Part shown: positions 24,434-33,781 of the stretch, piece by piece
Numbering within the stretch: the stretch's first letter is position 1
Layout: every line of letters starts with the position of its first letter
Origin: JSC-12 sp033764965
GTDB lineage: Bacteria; Cyanobacteriota; Cyanobacteriia; Leptolyngbyales; Leptolyngbyaceae
Length of the DNA stretch: 64,000 nt
Assembly (NCBI GenBank): GCA_033764965.1
Contig: JANRIN010000154.1
Location: forward strand, 1-64,000
Reading direction: 5' to 3'
Translations under genes and position numbers: made by a program
Notes under the pieces: generated by a model
The model's input: only the letters and a program-made list of their open reading frames with translations
Databases searched by the model: none
Told to the model about the DNA's origin: nothing

Positions 24434-25147
24434 CTATAGCTGATTCGGATCGATACCGAGCTGGCGCAGGCTATCGGCAAGAGCCTGATTCCGTTGGCGC
24501 TCGGCTTCTAATTGCAAAATCGCCTCATCGGCTCGTTGTTTTTCTTGTTCGGCTCGTTGGCGATCGCCCTCCCGTAAGGCTGCCAGTTCTACATAGGTTA
24601 GAAAACGTCCCCCATCAGGGCGATAAATTTCCAATGAATCGGGGGTAAGTTCAAATCGAATTTGCAACCGGGGACTTGTCCAACCTGCAATATCCTCGAT
24701 AACACTCAAGACCCGATCAGTTCGCTGCCATCCATTCAAATCTATGGTGTCCGGGTTGTAGATATAGTATTCCTCTACGCCGTAATCCTGGTAAAACTGA
24801 AACTTCTTCGCCATCTCTGGTAAACGGTTGCTGGGCGAAAGAATTTCAAACACAACTTGGGGAGCAATGTTTGCCTCTTCCCATTGTTTGTAAGAGCCTC
24901 TATCTCCTTTAGGTCTGCCAAACACCACCATCGCATCAGGAGCTTGGCAAAGGGTGTTATTTCCCTGCATGGGATACCACAGCAAATCTCCTGCCACAAA
25001 GACATCTGTTTGAGCAGCAAACAGCAACTCTAAATTTTCTTTAATGATCACAATCCAGCGAAATTGTTTGGTGTTATCTGCCATTGGCTGCCCATCGCTT
25101 TCTGGGTAGATGACTTGGGTGGAGGTGGAGGGTTGAAGTTGAACCAT
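24434..25147 (-). CDS. Uma2 family (DUF820) nuclease-fold protein
   Basis: 237 residues. The Uma2/DUF820 family is greatly expanded in cyanobacteria and has a PD-(D/E)XK restriction-endonuclease-like core: here LCQAPDAMVVFGRPKGDRGSYKQW and APQVVFEILSPSNRLPEMAKKFQFYQDYGVEEYYIYNP hold the Asp and ExxSPS(N)R. The C-terminal 45 residues are a Glu/Arg/Gln-rich coiled coil (DRQRAEQEKQRADEAILQLEAERQRNQ), frequent in one branch of the family. No enzyme activity is established for the family as a whole. A second, unrelated-looking copy is at 50102. Confidence 0.88.
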   Translation of the reverse strand: MVQLQPSTSTQVIYPESDGQPMADNTKQFRWIVIIKENLELLFAAQTDVFVAGDLLWYPMQGNNTLCQAPDAMVVFGRPKGDRGSYKQWEEANIAPQVVFEILSPSNRLPEMAKKFQFYQDYGVEEYYIYNPDTIDLNGWQRTDRVLSVIEDIAGWTSPRLQIRFELTPDSLEIYRPDGGRFLTYVELAALREGDRQRAEQEKQRADEAILQLEAERQRNQALADSLRQLGIDPNQL

Positions 25148-25328
25148 TGCGGATTGCCAAACAAATAAAGGTTGGTGATTTCAAGGTAGCATGAGCCTGA
25201 CGATCGCCAGATTGTGAAGTAAGCTTGAGAAAACTGTGACGCTTCCCTGAAAGACAACGCATAATGCAGGAGAAATCATCTGATAGATCGATAACCTGTG
25301 AACGCTTGGGGGAGCCGGAGATTGGACG

Positions 25329-26312
25329 ATGGTGCAATTCATAATTCAGCCAGATAGCGACATTCCTGCATCAACGCAACTGTATAACCAGATTTTGTTT
25401 GCGATCGCCTCTCGCCAATTTCCGCCCGGGCATCGGTTGCCCAGTACGCGCCAACTTGCCATGCAAACGGGACTACACCGCAACACCGTGAGCAAGGTTT
25501 ATCGCCAGCTTGAGGAAGCTGGCGTTGTAGATGCTCAGGCAGGGTCAGGAATTTATGTGCGAGATCAGAGCCAGGAAGGAAACGCAAAAGCTCAAGCACC
25601 CATCCTGGAACAGAATCCAGAAGCTTACAAGCTAGTGCAATCTAGTTTGGATGAATTGTTGCGGCGGGGTTGTTCTCTGGGACAAGCACGGGAGCTGTTT
25701 CTGGCAGAAATTGATTGGCGCTTGCGGTGCAGTGCCCAGGTATTAGTTACAGTTCCCAACAATGACTTGGGAAATGGAGAAGTGTTAATGCGGGAACTGA
25801 AACACGCCCTAAATATTCCAGTGCAACTCGTGCCATTGGAAGAGTTAGGGCAGGTGCTAGATCAAACTCGCTCTGGAACCGTGGTCACGAGTCGTTACTT
25901 CATTGCTCAAGCGGAGGAAATTGCAGCGCCTAAGTCGGTGCGTGTGATTCCAGTGGACATCTATGATTTTGATGAAGAAATCAAGCTGATTAGAAAGTTA
26001 CCCAAAGGAACCTGTCTGGGCATTGTGAGCCTGAGTTCTGGCACGTTGGGTGTGGCAGAAGTGATTATTCACAGCCTTCGTGGAGAAGAACTTTTAGTCA
26101 TGACTGCACAATTGGGTGATGCGTACAAGATGAGTGCGGTGGCTCGGAGTGCCCAAACAATTATCAGTGATCAGGCGAGTTGTGCCGCTGTCAAGGGCGC
26201 GATCGCGGCTGTCCGCGAAGATTTGATTCGCCCACCTCAACTAATCTGCTGCGAAAACTTGATTGTTTCCAAATCCATTAACCTGCTCAAGCGAGAGCTA
26301 GGATTGGAATAA
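25329..26312 (+). CDS. GntR-family transcription regulator
   Basis: 327 residues. Residues about 10-78 are a GntR winged helix (STQLYNQILFAIASRQFPPGHRLPSTRQLAMQTGLHRNTVSKVYRQLEEAGVVDAQAGSGIYV) of the YtrA/MocR type. The remainder (about 95-327) is not an aminotransferase or UTRA domain; it is a conserved cyanobacterial effector or dimer domain of unknown ligand, containing VTVPNNDLGNGEVLMRELKHALN and a VRVIPVDIYDFDEEIKLIRKLPKGTCLGIVSLSSGT segment. Divergent from Uma2, with 181 bases between them as shared regulatory region. Confidence 0.85.
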   Translation: MVQFIIQPDSDIPASTQLYNQILFAIASRQFPPGHRLPSTRQLAMQTGLHRNTVSKVYRQLEEAGVVDAQAGSGIYVRDQSQEGNAKAQAPILEQNPEAYKLVQSSLDELLRRGCSLGQARELFLAEIDWRLRCSAQVLVTVPNNDLGNGEVLMRELKHALNIPVQLVPLEELGQVLDQTRSGTVVTSRYFIAQAEEIAAPKSVRVIPVDIYDFDEEIKLIRKLPKGTCLGIVSLSSGTLGVAEVIIHSLRGEELLVMTAQLGDAYKMSAVARSAQTIISDQASCAAVKGAIAAVREDLIRPPQLICCENLIVSKSINLLKRELGLE

Positions 26313-26824
26313 TTTGCCGCTGTTGGCTTCAAGTTTTCCTCAAACCAGTTCGAATAAGTAGGTGGACTGAGTGATTTACTCGTTGATGTGGGTTTCGGCT
26401 GCGCTCAACCCACGTACACAGACGGATTAAGCGTTGAACGTACTCGAAACAGGGTGACATTAATTTTATCCATCCACTTAAAAGCCAATTTATAGCCGTC
26501 GCCATGTGTAATACCGATTTAACCAGTGATAAGGGCACATTCCTTGCACCGATCCCCCTCAGTCCCCCTTATCAAAGGGGATGCCGCAGGCAGGGGGATC
26601 TCAATCCATAGCTTATTGAGATCAAATTGGTATAACGTGGCAGAGGCGAGTCAGAACACCTACCCAGGCTTGGCTTCTAGCAATTCGCTTTGTCCTAAGT
26701 GTTCTGACCAAAGCTATAAGTAAAAAAGTGATGTGAATATCTAATCCACACCACTTTTCCGAGACGATCTATGGTCTGCTCAATAGCACCAAATCTTGAA
26801 CTCAACAACAAGTCAGCTTTTGGG
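26313..26824. repeat. Gene-free stretch with three palindromic repeats
   Basis: 26388-26413: GTGGGTT/AACCCAC hairpin, member of a dispersed GTTGGGTTTCG family. 26550-26604: arms GATCCCCCTCAGTCCCCCTT and its partial complement ending AGGGGGATC, a frequent cyanobacterial repeat. 26633-26722: copy A of an approximately 90-bp structured repeat (see separate entry). No coding sequence is supported. Confidence 0.6.
26633..26722 (+). repeat. Structured dispersed repeat, copy A
   Basis: Shares roughly 75-80% of its bases over about 90 bp with the complement of 34663-34752. It starts TATAACGTGGC, contains GTCAGAACAC (26651-26660) and the exact complement GTGTTCTGAC (26699-26708) as a 10-bp stem, and ends near AGCTATAAG. 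The other copy keeps the stem with a paired A-T to G-C change. Confidence 0.65.
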
Positions 26825-27268
26825 CTACAACGCCAATTCTTTAGATTCAGCTTCCAACAAATTAATCAAACTTTGATCTCCTCGTGCCTTAGCCGCTTGC
26901 AGACGGCGCTCAAGGTTGCGACGAATGTTTTCGTGGTGGACTCTGGAAACTTCCTTCCATACAACTGCCGTGGTATTTGGAATAGACACTTGCGTTGTGG
27001 ATAGCCGAGTTGTGCCATCGGGATCGCGGGCGTACTTCACACCCCGGTAGATCAAGGCTTGAGTCGATCTGGAGGCAGGAGTAGACAGTGCAGTAGCGAC
27101 CTGATCCGTCGTATACCGAACACCTCGATAGGTGAGAGGGTAAGCATTCTCCTGTAAAGTTTGGCAACGTCTTTGAGTTTCCCAGTTGCGGCTAAAGATG
27201 TCGCTTTCTCGAACTTCTAAGGGAGAAGTATTGTATTCGTAACTGGCACCGCGATAAGTCAATTTCAT
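26825..27268 (-). CDS. DUF4278 protein
   Basis: 147 residues. It begins MKLTYRGASYEYN, the DUF4278 signature, and has two more copies of the element (PLTYRGVRYTTD and ALIYRGVKYARD), so three short beta-hairpin units. The C-terminal third is basic and helical (ENIRRNLERRLQAAKARGDQSLINLLEAESKEL). Start chosen at 27268 because GAGG lies 7 nt upstream and the motif begins there; the open frame extends 34 codons further. Small DUF4278 proteins are almost confined to cyanobacteria; function unknown. Confidence 0.8.
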   Translation of the reverse strand: MKLTYRGASYEYNTSPLEVRESDIFSRNWETQRRCQTLQENAYPLTYRGVRYTTDQVATALSTPASRSTQALIYRGVKYARDPDGTTRLSTTQVSIPNTTAVVWKEVSRVHHENIRRNLERRLQAAKARGDQSLINLLEAESKELAL

Positions 27269-27480
27269 GATGTCGCCTCGTGAACGAAAGGGTGTTTTTG
27301 AACATTGAGGCGCGTTCCTTCGGGCTTGCCCTACTTCCGTCTTGACTGCATTCTCTAATCCGAACTGCAATTAAGATGAACGTTTTCTCTTCTTTTTGTA
27401 TCATAACCTACCGTTTTAGAAGAGATGTCAGTCTTAAGGAAGGTTAATCAAAAAATCCTGACAACTAAGCAGGTGAGAAA

Positions 27481-29358
27481 TTACTTCTTTCGACTCTGTA
27501 GCTTCATGCGCTCGAAGCTGAGAGCGCCAACCCCCAAAGTAACAAGCAGGATCCCAAACCATTGCACTTGTTCCAGTTGATCCTGAATTAGAATCCAGGC
27601 GAGAAAGGCGGTCATGACTGGACCGATCGAGGCAACGATCGAGGCGAGACCCGCCCCCATAAATCGCACTCCAAAGTTATTGGTGAGATAGCCGACCAGG
27701 GTCAGGACTCCGAGTAAAGCGCCACTTAAAACGAAGCCTGTTCGTTGCTCTGCCAAAACCTGAACACCCAAATCGGGTCCAAGGGCGATGAGAATCACCG
27801 CAGATAGGACAAAAATCGTGAAAAACTGCACCAGGCTTACCGGAATTGGATGCAGCTTCTTGAAGCCTAGCTGCATAAAGATGAGATACAGCGCGAAGGC
27901 AACCCCCGACAAGACCGCGATCGTGACTCCCTCAAAGGACAATCCTTTACCAGTTGCGGCAATTTTGGGTAAAGCTGTAAAGTAAATGCCCATCAGAATC
28001 ACGGACATTACGCCCCATCGCAGGGAAGTCGGACGATCACCAAATAGCAGCCACGCCAGCGGCACAGTAACGACTGGGTACATAAAGAGGATCGTTACGG
28101 CGGGTCCGGCTCCAATCTTGCCAATGGCGATATAAATCAGAACCTGGGACAAAAAGAGGAAAAAGCCACTGCCGACAACGTTCATGATCGGACGACGATC
28201 GCCAGACAAGAAAAACTTTTTCAGGTCTCGCCACACCGCTGGATACAGGATCATGGCAAGGATTACCATCAGCGGCAACACGATCAGCATCCGCAGCCAT
28301 AAAATCAGGAGCGAATTACCCAGGATCGTGATGTTGATGAACCCGCCAATGTCTGGCATTCCTAAGATGGAACTGGGTTTGCCAATGATGCGGACAACAA
28401 CATTGTGGGTTGATAGCGCCACTGTGGAAAGGAGGACGAGGATCAATCCCACCCAGAAGCTCGATAATTCTTTTTTAAGAGGAGCTTGAGGTTGAGCCGT
28501 TCCGGGAACAGCAAGGGGAGTTTGGGATGGGACTGGGCGCGATCGCTGAGGCTTGGAACTGGCGGTTGCAAGGTCATTGGGAATGGGGCGATTTTCGGCA
28601 GCAGGAAGTTGAGTATAGGACGATCGCCCTCCCATCTGATCCGGTGGAAGGGGTAAATTTGTTGTGCCGATCGGCATCATCGGATTGCCATTGCCCTGGG
28701 GTGGGAAGCCATTTATGCCCTGGTCTGCAAGTCTGGCTTGACGGGCGCTTTCTGCCTGAAGTTGTTCCCGCAACCGAGTCACCAGCGCTTCTAAAATGGC
28801 TTCTCCCTGCTGCCCCAGGTTTTGCATCTCTCCCAGTTGTTTATTCTGGATTTCATTCAGTTGGCGATACAGCGTGCTCTGGTAACTCCCAAGTTCCTGT
28901 TGCAAAGAACTAAAAGTTGCACTAAAAGTCGCGTCCAGAGATGCCAATAGGCGATGCACATTGTCGCTATGAACACTGCCATTGCCCGCAACACTCATCC
29001 CTCCATTGCTGGCTTGGCTGGCTTTAATCGTTTGGCTGATTTGTTGCATGATCAACCCCTGCAAGTGATTTGACAATGCCAGCGCCAGTTGTTTTGCCCA
29101 AAGTTGTTGGCGAGCAATTTCTTGCTGAGAAAGGGTTGGTGTGCCTTGAGTTTGCAGGGCTTGATGCTGGGCTTGCAATTTCTCCACTTCCGCAGCAAGT
29201 CGAGCTTTTTCTGCTTGTAGTTGGGTTACTTCCTGCGATAGCTGAGTCACCAACCCCTGATGCAAACGCTTGAGATCCTGAGTGACCGTCTGAAGTACAC
29301 TTTCAACGGTGCGCCCATTGTCGCCTTGACTATCCGATCGCTGTTCCATTGCTGTCAT
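27481..29358 (-). CDS. EamA (DMT) transporter with a long coiled-coil N-terminal domain
   Basis: 625 residues. Residues about 20-90 form a Gln/Glu/Leu-rich coiled coil (VTQLQAEKARLAAEVEKLQAQHQALQ), then a Gln-rich helical part and a Pro/Ser linker to about 300. The last 320 residues contain ten hydrophobic segments arranged as two five-helix EamA repeats (first from FWVGLILVLLSTVALSTHNVVVRII; second from GVTIAVLSGVAFALYLIFMQLGF), the fold of drug/metabolite exporters. A plain EamA protein has about 300 residues, so the front half is an addition that probably acts in the cytoplasm. ATG 29358 has GAGGA 7-8 nt upstream. Confidence 0.85.
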   Translation of the reverse strand: MTAMEQRSDSQGDNGRTVESVLQTVTQDLKRLHQGLVTQLSQEVTQLQAEKARLAAEVEKLQAQHQALQTQGTPTLSQQEIARQQLWAKQLALALSNHLQGLIMQQISQTIKASQASNGGMSVAGNGSVHSDNVHRLLASLDATFSATFSSLQQELGSYQSTLYRQLNEIQNKQLGEMQNLGQQGEAILEALVTRLREQLQAESARQARLADQGINGFPPQGNGNPMMPIGTTNLPLPPDQMGGRSSYTQLPAAENRPIPNDLATASSKPQRSRPVPSQTPLAVPGTAQPQAPLKKELSSFWVGLILVLLSTVALSTHNVVVRIIGKPSSILGMPDIGGFINITILGNSLLILWLRMLIVLPLMVILAMILYPAVWRDLKKFFLSGDRRPIMNVVGSGFFLFLSQVLIYIAIGKIGAGPAVTILFMYPVVTVPLAWLLFGDRPTSLRWGVMSVILMGIYFTALPKIAATGKGLSFEGVTIAVLSGVAFALYLIFMQLGFKKLHPIPVSLVQFFTIFVLSAVILIALGPDLGVQVLAEQRTGFVLSGALLGVLTLVGYLTNNFGVRFMGAGLASIVASIGPVMTAFLAWILIQDQLEQVQWFGILLVTLGVGALSFERMKLQSRKK

Positions 29359-29645
29359 GGAAGATTCCTCTATCTGCAAACCCTTAAAATACTTATCAGC
29401 GGTGCCCCGGAATTCTACTGAAACGAAATCTGATGCCGATTCATTCCTTAGTATTCCCTTTAAATTGAACGAGTGACCAATGGTTGAATTTACCCGCTTC
29501 TACGGTACTCGGTCTATCGCAAAACGCCGCTTAATGCAGCAAAAAATTAAATGATTCTTGTTATTCTAGGCGGCGATCGTGGTTCTGAGTCAGAGTTAAA
29601 AAGTTTTGTCTAGAATCTATTCCTTATCGCAGGCAATGGAAGTGC

Positions 29646-29924
29646 TTACAGCAGATCCTCTTGAGGTGGATGCTCTCCATAGGAAACAAGAGCCGTGACT
29701 GGATCACGCCCTTTCGTCTTTGTGCCTTTGTAGCCGTTACAGCCTCCACAAGTCCATGACAGATTCTCTAGATCATCAGTACCGCCCCGACTTCTAGGAA
29801 TGATATGTTCTACTTCAAACGAATCGGGTGAAAACTTCTCCTGACAACGACAATACTCGCAAAATCCGTTTGCTCTTTCGGCAACCACTTTTCTGAGTTC
29901 TGGCGTAATTCTACTTGTAGACAT
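29646..29924 (-). CDS. HNH endonuclease, short form
   Basis: 92 residues. FCEYCRCQEKFSPDSFEVEHIIPRSRGGTDDLENLSWTCGGCNGYKG holds two CxxC zinc pairs and the HIIP...N...N/H HNH core; similar genes often lie near the 115-residue protein type found at 30274. The C-terminus (DPVTALVSYGEHPPQEDLL) is much shorter than in the roughly 160-residue relatives I know, so this may be truncated. AT-rich surroundings. The start follows a weak ribosome site. Confidence 0.75.
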   Translation of the reverse strand: MSTSRITPELRKVVAERANGFCEYCRCQEKFSPDSFEVEHIIPRSRGGTDDLENLSWTCGGCNGYKGTKTKGRDPVTALVSYGEHPPQEDLL

Positions 29925-30273
29925 ATCGATGACTAGAGTGAGAAAGAAGCTAAACGTATAAATTTAGTCTGAGCAAAGATCCAAGAAACAAGTGGCGACG
30001 CTCTAATAAAACAGACGATGAGCATCACAGTGCTTGTCGGTAAAAACTAAAAAAGTCAATACCCCAAGAACTTGGAAGAGGCAGACAGCTTTGCCGTTCA
30101 TCGCAAAATCTCTGAATCCCTTTTAGGGATTGCCCCCCAAAAACTTGGAAGAGGCAGATCAGCCTTGCCGATCTGCCTCTTCCAGTTGAGTTGAGAGGCT
30201 TGTTATTCGATTTCATGATCTAGGATAGTTGACTGTACTAAAACACTTGCACTACTGATAAATTATACACACG
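29925..30273. other. Gene-free stretch with duplicated hairpin arm
   Basis: A 20-base arm (AACTTGGAAGAGGCAGA core) occurs twice in direct order, near 30068-30084 and 30142-30158; only the second copy has its complement and forms the terminator at 30147-30183. AATCCC/GGGATT makes a further small hairpin near 30113-30130. Confidence 0.5.
30147..30183 (-). terminator. Rho-independent terminator of the hicA-hicB operon
   Basis: Perfect 14-bp stem GGAAGAGGCAGATC (30147-30160) with its complement (30170-30183), 9-nt loop. On the minus strand it is followed by AAGTTTTTGG. It lies 91 nt after the stop at 30274. Confidence 0.75.
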
Positions 30274-30612
30274 TTAAACGGATACAGGACTATTAACTTC
30301 TAAATCTTGCATCAATTTTGAAAGAGGAACACCTCGTAAGTCTGCCAATTCTGCAAGCAGCTTGACTCGTTCAACATTTGCTGTCTCAATTTTTTCAGTC
30401 AGCCCGATCATCTCCGATCGTTCTTCTGATGTTAAAGTTTCGTCGTCCTGCTTGGCTCTTAGTTGCTCAACCCGCTCCCACAATTCGGAGGGAAGTCCTT
30501 GATTGATTTTCGAGAGGAGTTCTGATTCAGATTGGGAGAGGGAGAGCGATCGACGTTTTGCCCGCAGCACCAGCACCTGAGAAGCAAAATCTTCCAAATC
30601 GGGGGTACTCAT
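30274..30612 (-). CDS. Conserved small helical protein following HicAB
   Basis: 112 residues, fully helical and charged: LSQSESELLSKINQGLPSELWERVEQLRAKQDDETLTSEERSEMIGLTEKIETANVERVKLLAELADLRG. This pattern (INQGLP, followed by LTxEExxELIxLTDxIE and LAxLRGxxxxxLM) marks a family widespread in cyanobacteria and commonly adjacent to an HNH gene, as here (29646). Function unknown; a toxin-antitoxin-type role has been suspected from such contexts, but nothing in the sequence proves it. It starts 29 nt after hicB and ends before the operon terminator. Confidence 0.65.
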   Translation of the reverse strand: MSTPDLEDFASQVLVLRAKRRSLSLSQSESELLSKINQGLPSELWERVEQLRAKQDDETLTSEERSEMIGLTEKIETANVERVKLLAELADLRGVPLSKLMQDLEVNSPVSV

Positions 30613-30641
30613 CTGAATCAACTGCTTGTAGAAGTTCGTCC

Positions 30642-30902
30642 TTAGTCATAGCAAGTTGTACTGGGTAAAGGAATTTCTCTGCCGGATTCATAGGTCGTTT
30701 CAATCCAGAGTTCACGCGCTTCGTTAATATTTTCAACCGCTTCTTCTAATGTGTCTCCCTGAGTTAGACATCCAGGAAGGTCCTTAATTTCAGCCACATA
30801 CCCCCCCTCTTCCATGTCTGGGTATAAGGTGATTGGATAGCTCAATCCCAAATAATAATTTAAAGGCTTTCGTTCACTGATCGTGTTCTGATTCATCGTC
30901 AT
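30642..30902 (-). CDS. hicB: HicB antitoxin
   Basis: 86 residues. YPITLYPDMEEGGYVAEIKDLPGCLTQGDTLEEAVENINEARELWIETTYESGREIPLP is the HicB fold that plugs the HicA active site. It overlaps hicA by 29 nt, so the pair is translationally coupled in the order toxin-antitoxin. The DNA-binding tail of longer HicB proteins is absent. It resembles the orphan HicB at 17672 along its length, pointing to duplication within the genome. Confidence 0.88.
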   Translation of the reverse strand: MTMNQNTISERKPLNYYLGLSYPITLYPDMEEGGYVAEIKDLPGCLTQGDTLEEAVENINEARELWIETTYESGREIPLPSTTCYD

Positions 30903-31149
30903 CTTGGCTCTGCCATTCCTGCAACTTCAAGAGATCAACAATACGTTTTATGTAAACTCGTTTAACCTTCTTGCCTCCTTTCTTGGGAATTGTCAAAACT
31001 TGTCCCAAAGCATTTTCAAAGCTATGGTGACTTCCCTTAGAACGCTTCTCTTCAAACCCGAATGTCTCTAGTAAAGTCCTGACATCCTCAAATCGAATCT
31101 CTGAAGGAAGGGTAAGAAATTGTTCAACAAGTTTACGTAATTTGCTCAC
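30874..31149 (-). CDS. hicA: HicA mRNA interferase toxin
   Basis: 91 residues, a little longer than the typical 60-80. It has the dsRBD-like fold: FEDVRTLLETFGFEEKRSKGSHHSFENALGQVLTIPKKGGKKVKRVYIKRIVDLL. GSHHSF carries the catalytic His used to cleave mRNA. The acidic tail (EWQSQDDDESEHDQ) overlaps hicB. The start is GTG at 31149, 4 bases after the alaS stop, so transcription of the toxin probably continues from alaS unless a promoter lies within alaS. Confidence 0.88.
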   Translation of the reverse strand: MSKLRKLVEQFLTLPSEIRFEDVRTLLETFGFEEKRSKGSHHSFENALGQVLTIPKKGGKKVKRVYIKRIVDLLKLQEWQSQDDDESEHDQ

Positions 31150-31153
31150 TAGA

Positions 31154-33781
31154 TTAGCTTAATTCTGCTTGAAGTTGTTGCTTTGCAGCTTCCAGGGCTT
31201 CGGGGAGTTTGCTGTCATCGCGTCCGCCAGCTTGGGCGAGGTTGGGTCGTCCGCCGCCGCCGCCGCCGCAAATTTTGGCGATCGCACCCACAAACTTGCC
31301 TGCATTCAAGCCTTTTTTCATCACTTCGGGGCTGAAGGCAGCAACCAGGGAGACTTTTCCCGGTTCTGGTGCCGATCCCAACACCACGGCTCCATGCTTT
31401 AGTTTTTGCTGGAGTTGTTCCGCCGCAGTCTTGAGCGATTCCGCATCCACGCCTTCCAGATGCGCCACGATGAACTTGAAATTTCCTACAGCTTCAGCGC
31501 TTGCCAGCAGACTATCCGCTTTCGCCAAAGCGAGTTGGGCTTTGATGGATTCCAGTTGTTTTTGGGAGGCTTTCAGTTCGTTTTGCAGAATAGTAATGCG
31601 ATCGGCGATTTCTTCCGGCTTGACCTTAAAGCGATCGCTCAAATCTTTGACGACGGCATCTCGCACGTTGAGGTATTCCAGCACGGCTGGACCTGCCACT
31701 GCTTCAATGCGCCGGATGCCAGAAGCAACTCCAGTTTCCGAAACAATCTTGAACAGACCAATTTCTGCCGTGTTATTAACGTGGGTGCCGCCGCATAGTT
31801 CCATTGACACTCCCGGCAAATCCAGCACCCGCACCTCGCTACTGTACTTCTCACCGAACATGGCGATCGCACCACGGGCTTTCGCTTCAGCCAGCGGCAA
31901 TGTGTATATTTGGGCAGTGTGCGCTTCGGCAATCCAGATATTGATTTGATCTTCAACCTGTTGCAACTCGTCGGAAGTGAGGGGACGAGGGCAGTGGAAA
32001 TCGAACCGCAGGCGATCGAAGGCAACCAGCGATCCAGCTTGCGAGATGGAGTCATCTACGATTTGTTTGAGTGCCGATTGCAGCAAATGGGTGGCGGTAT
32101 GGTTTGCCTGGGCGCGACGACGACAGGCGAGATCAATTTGGGCGTTGACCACATCAGCCACATGCAAGGTGCCGCGCTCAATCCGTCCATAGTGCACAAA
32201 AAAGCCGGATTCTTTTTGTACGTCTTCAATCCGAACCACAACATTTTCGCCGAGTAAGTAACCCCGATCGCCCACTTGTCCACCGGATTCTGCATAGAAA
32301 GGAGTTTGATCCAGAATCACTTGCACTTCGGTTCCCGCTTCTGCCATTGGCACCGCATGACCACCCACCATCAGGGCTTGCACTTCCGCTTCTGAAGCCG
32401 ATTGAGTGTAACCGAGAAACTCAGTTTCGTGAATATGTTCAGCCAGTTGGTTAATGGCACCTTGCACCGTCAGGTCAATGGTTTCGACCGCATCTCGCGA
32501 TCGCTGCCGTTGTTTGTCCATCTCGACTTTGAACCCAGCCATATCAACCGTGAGTCCTTTTTCAGCCGCGATTTCCTCCGTCAGTTCTACTGGAAATCCG
32601 TAAGTGTCGTACAGCTTGAAGGCACTCTCGCCGGGAATTTGTCCGCCTGCGCCGATTTGCTCCATCAAGTTCGATAGCTCTCCTTCGCCAAATTCCAGGG
32701 TTTTCAAGAAGCGCACCTCTTCCCGTTGCAATGCCAGCTTAATCGTGAGTTCCATCTGGCGCACATTGGGATAGGCATCCTGGGAAAGCGCGATCGCGGT
32801 TTCTGCTATTTGGGGAGTAAATTCTTTGTTAATGCCAATCAAGCGTCCATAGCGAATCACTCGCCGAATCAAGCGGCGCAGCACATACCCACGTCCTTCA
32901 TTGGAGACGGTGATGCCATCCGCCAGCATATGCACCACTGCCCGGATGTGATCACCAATGACCTTGAGGGCAATTTTTGTAGCTTCGTCAGCTTTGATGT
33001 AGTCAATGCCAGCAATTTCTGCCGCTGTTTTGACGATCGGGAAGATTAAGTCTGTTTCGTAGTTATTGGGGACTTTTTGCAGGATTTGCGTCATCCGCTC
33101 CAAGCCCATCCCGGTGTCAATGTTTTTGTTTTGCAACGGGGTCAAGTTGCCTTCCAGATCCCGGTTATATTGCATGAACACCAGGTTATAGAACTCAATG
33201 AAGCGACTGTCATCTTCCAGGTCAATGTGGTCGTCGCCCAGTTCCGGTTTGAAGTCGTAATACAACTCGGAGCAAGGCCCGCAAGGTCCGGTCGGACCAG
33301 AGACCCAAAAGTTATCATCAGCCCCCATGCGCTGGATTCGATGGGCGGGAATGCCGATTTCATCTCGCCAAATGGCAAAGGCTTCGTCATCGTCCTCAAA
33401 CACGCTCACCACCACCCGATCGGCAGGTAGCCCGAAGACCTGGGTCGAAAGTTCCCATGCCCAGGCAATCGCCTGAGACTTGAAGTAATCGCCAAAGCTA
33501 AAGTTGCCCAACATCTCAAAAAAGGTCTGATGACGAGCGGTACGCCCCACATTTTCGATGTCGTTGGTGCGGATACACTTCTGAGAAGTGGTTGCCCGTG
33601 GAAACTCCGCCGCTCGTTGCCCCAGAAAAATCGGCTTGAAGGGAAGCATTCCCGCGATCGTCAACAGAACAGTTGGATCTTCCGGCACCAATGAGGCACT
33701 GGGAAGGATTTGATGTCCTTTGGCTGCGAAGAATTCTAAAAAAGTTTGCCGAATTTGGGCACCGGTCAGGGGAGTAACCAT
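31154..33781 (-). CDS. alaS: Alanyl-tRNA synthetase
   Basis: Class II synthetase charging tRNA-Ala, 875 residues, full length. Catalytic core at the start (TRQTFLEFFAAKGHQILPSASLVPEDPTVLLTIAGM motif, TRATTSQKCIR, TGMGLERM). Editing domain with zinc site HTATHLLQSALK and CGGTHVNNT. The C-Ala domain ends with a Gly-rich KICGGGGGGRPNLAQAGGR element used for tRNA binding. Its 3' end abuts hicA. Essential gene; no anomalies. Confidence 0.97.
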   Translation of the reverse strand: MVTPLTGAQIRQTFLEFFAAKGHQILPSASLVPEDPTVLLTIAGMLPFKPIFLGQRAAEFPRATTSQKCIRTNDIENVGRTARHQTFFEMLGNFSFGDYFKSQAIAWAWELSTQVFGLPADRVVVSVFEDDDEAFAIWRDEIGIPAHRIQRMGADDNFWVSGPTGPCGPCSELYYDFKPELGDDHIDLEDDSRFIEFYNLVFMQYNRDLEGNLTPLQNKNIDTGMGLERMTQILQKVPNNYETDLIFPIVKTAAEIAGIDYIKADEATKIALKVIGDHIRAVVHMLADGITVSNEGRGYVLRRLIRRVIRYGRLIGINKEFTPQIAETAIALSQDAYPNVRQMELTIKLALQREEVRFLKTLEFGEGELSNLMEQIGAGGQIPGESAFKLYDTYGFPVELTEEIAAEKGLTVDMAGFKVEMDKQRQRSRDAVETIDLTVQGAINQLAEHIHETEFLGYTQSASEAEVQALMVGGHAVPMAEAGTEVQVILDQTPFYAESGGQVGDRGYLLGENVVVRIEDVQKESGFFVHYGRIERGTLHVADVVNAQIDLACRRRAQANHTATHLLQSALKQIVDDSISQAGSLVAFDRLRFDFHCPRPLTSDELQQVEDQINIWIAEAHTAQIYTLPLAEAKARGAIAMFGEKYSSEVRVLDLPGVSMELCGGTHVNNTAEIGLFKIVSETGVASGIRRIEAVAGPAVLEYLNVRDAVVKDLSDRFKVKPEEIADRITILQNELKASQKQLESIKAQLALAKADSLLASAEAVGNFKFIVAHLEGVDAESLKTAAEQLQQKLKHGAVVLGSAPEPGKVSLVAAFSPEVMKKGLNAGKFVGAIAKICGGGGGGRPNLAQAGGRDDSKLPEALEAAKQQLQAELS

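Noticed and set aside
31209..31949. 246-codon plus-strand ORF opposite alaS
   Set aside because: Antisense shadow of the conserved alaS C-terminal half.
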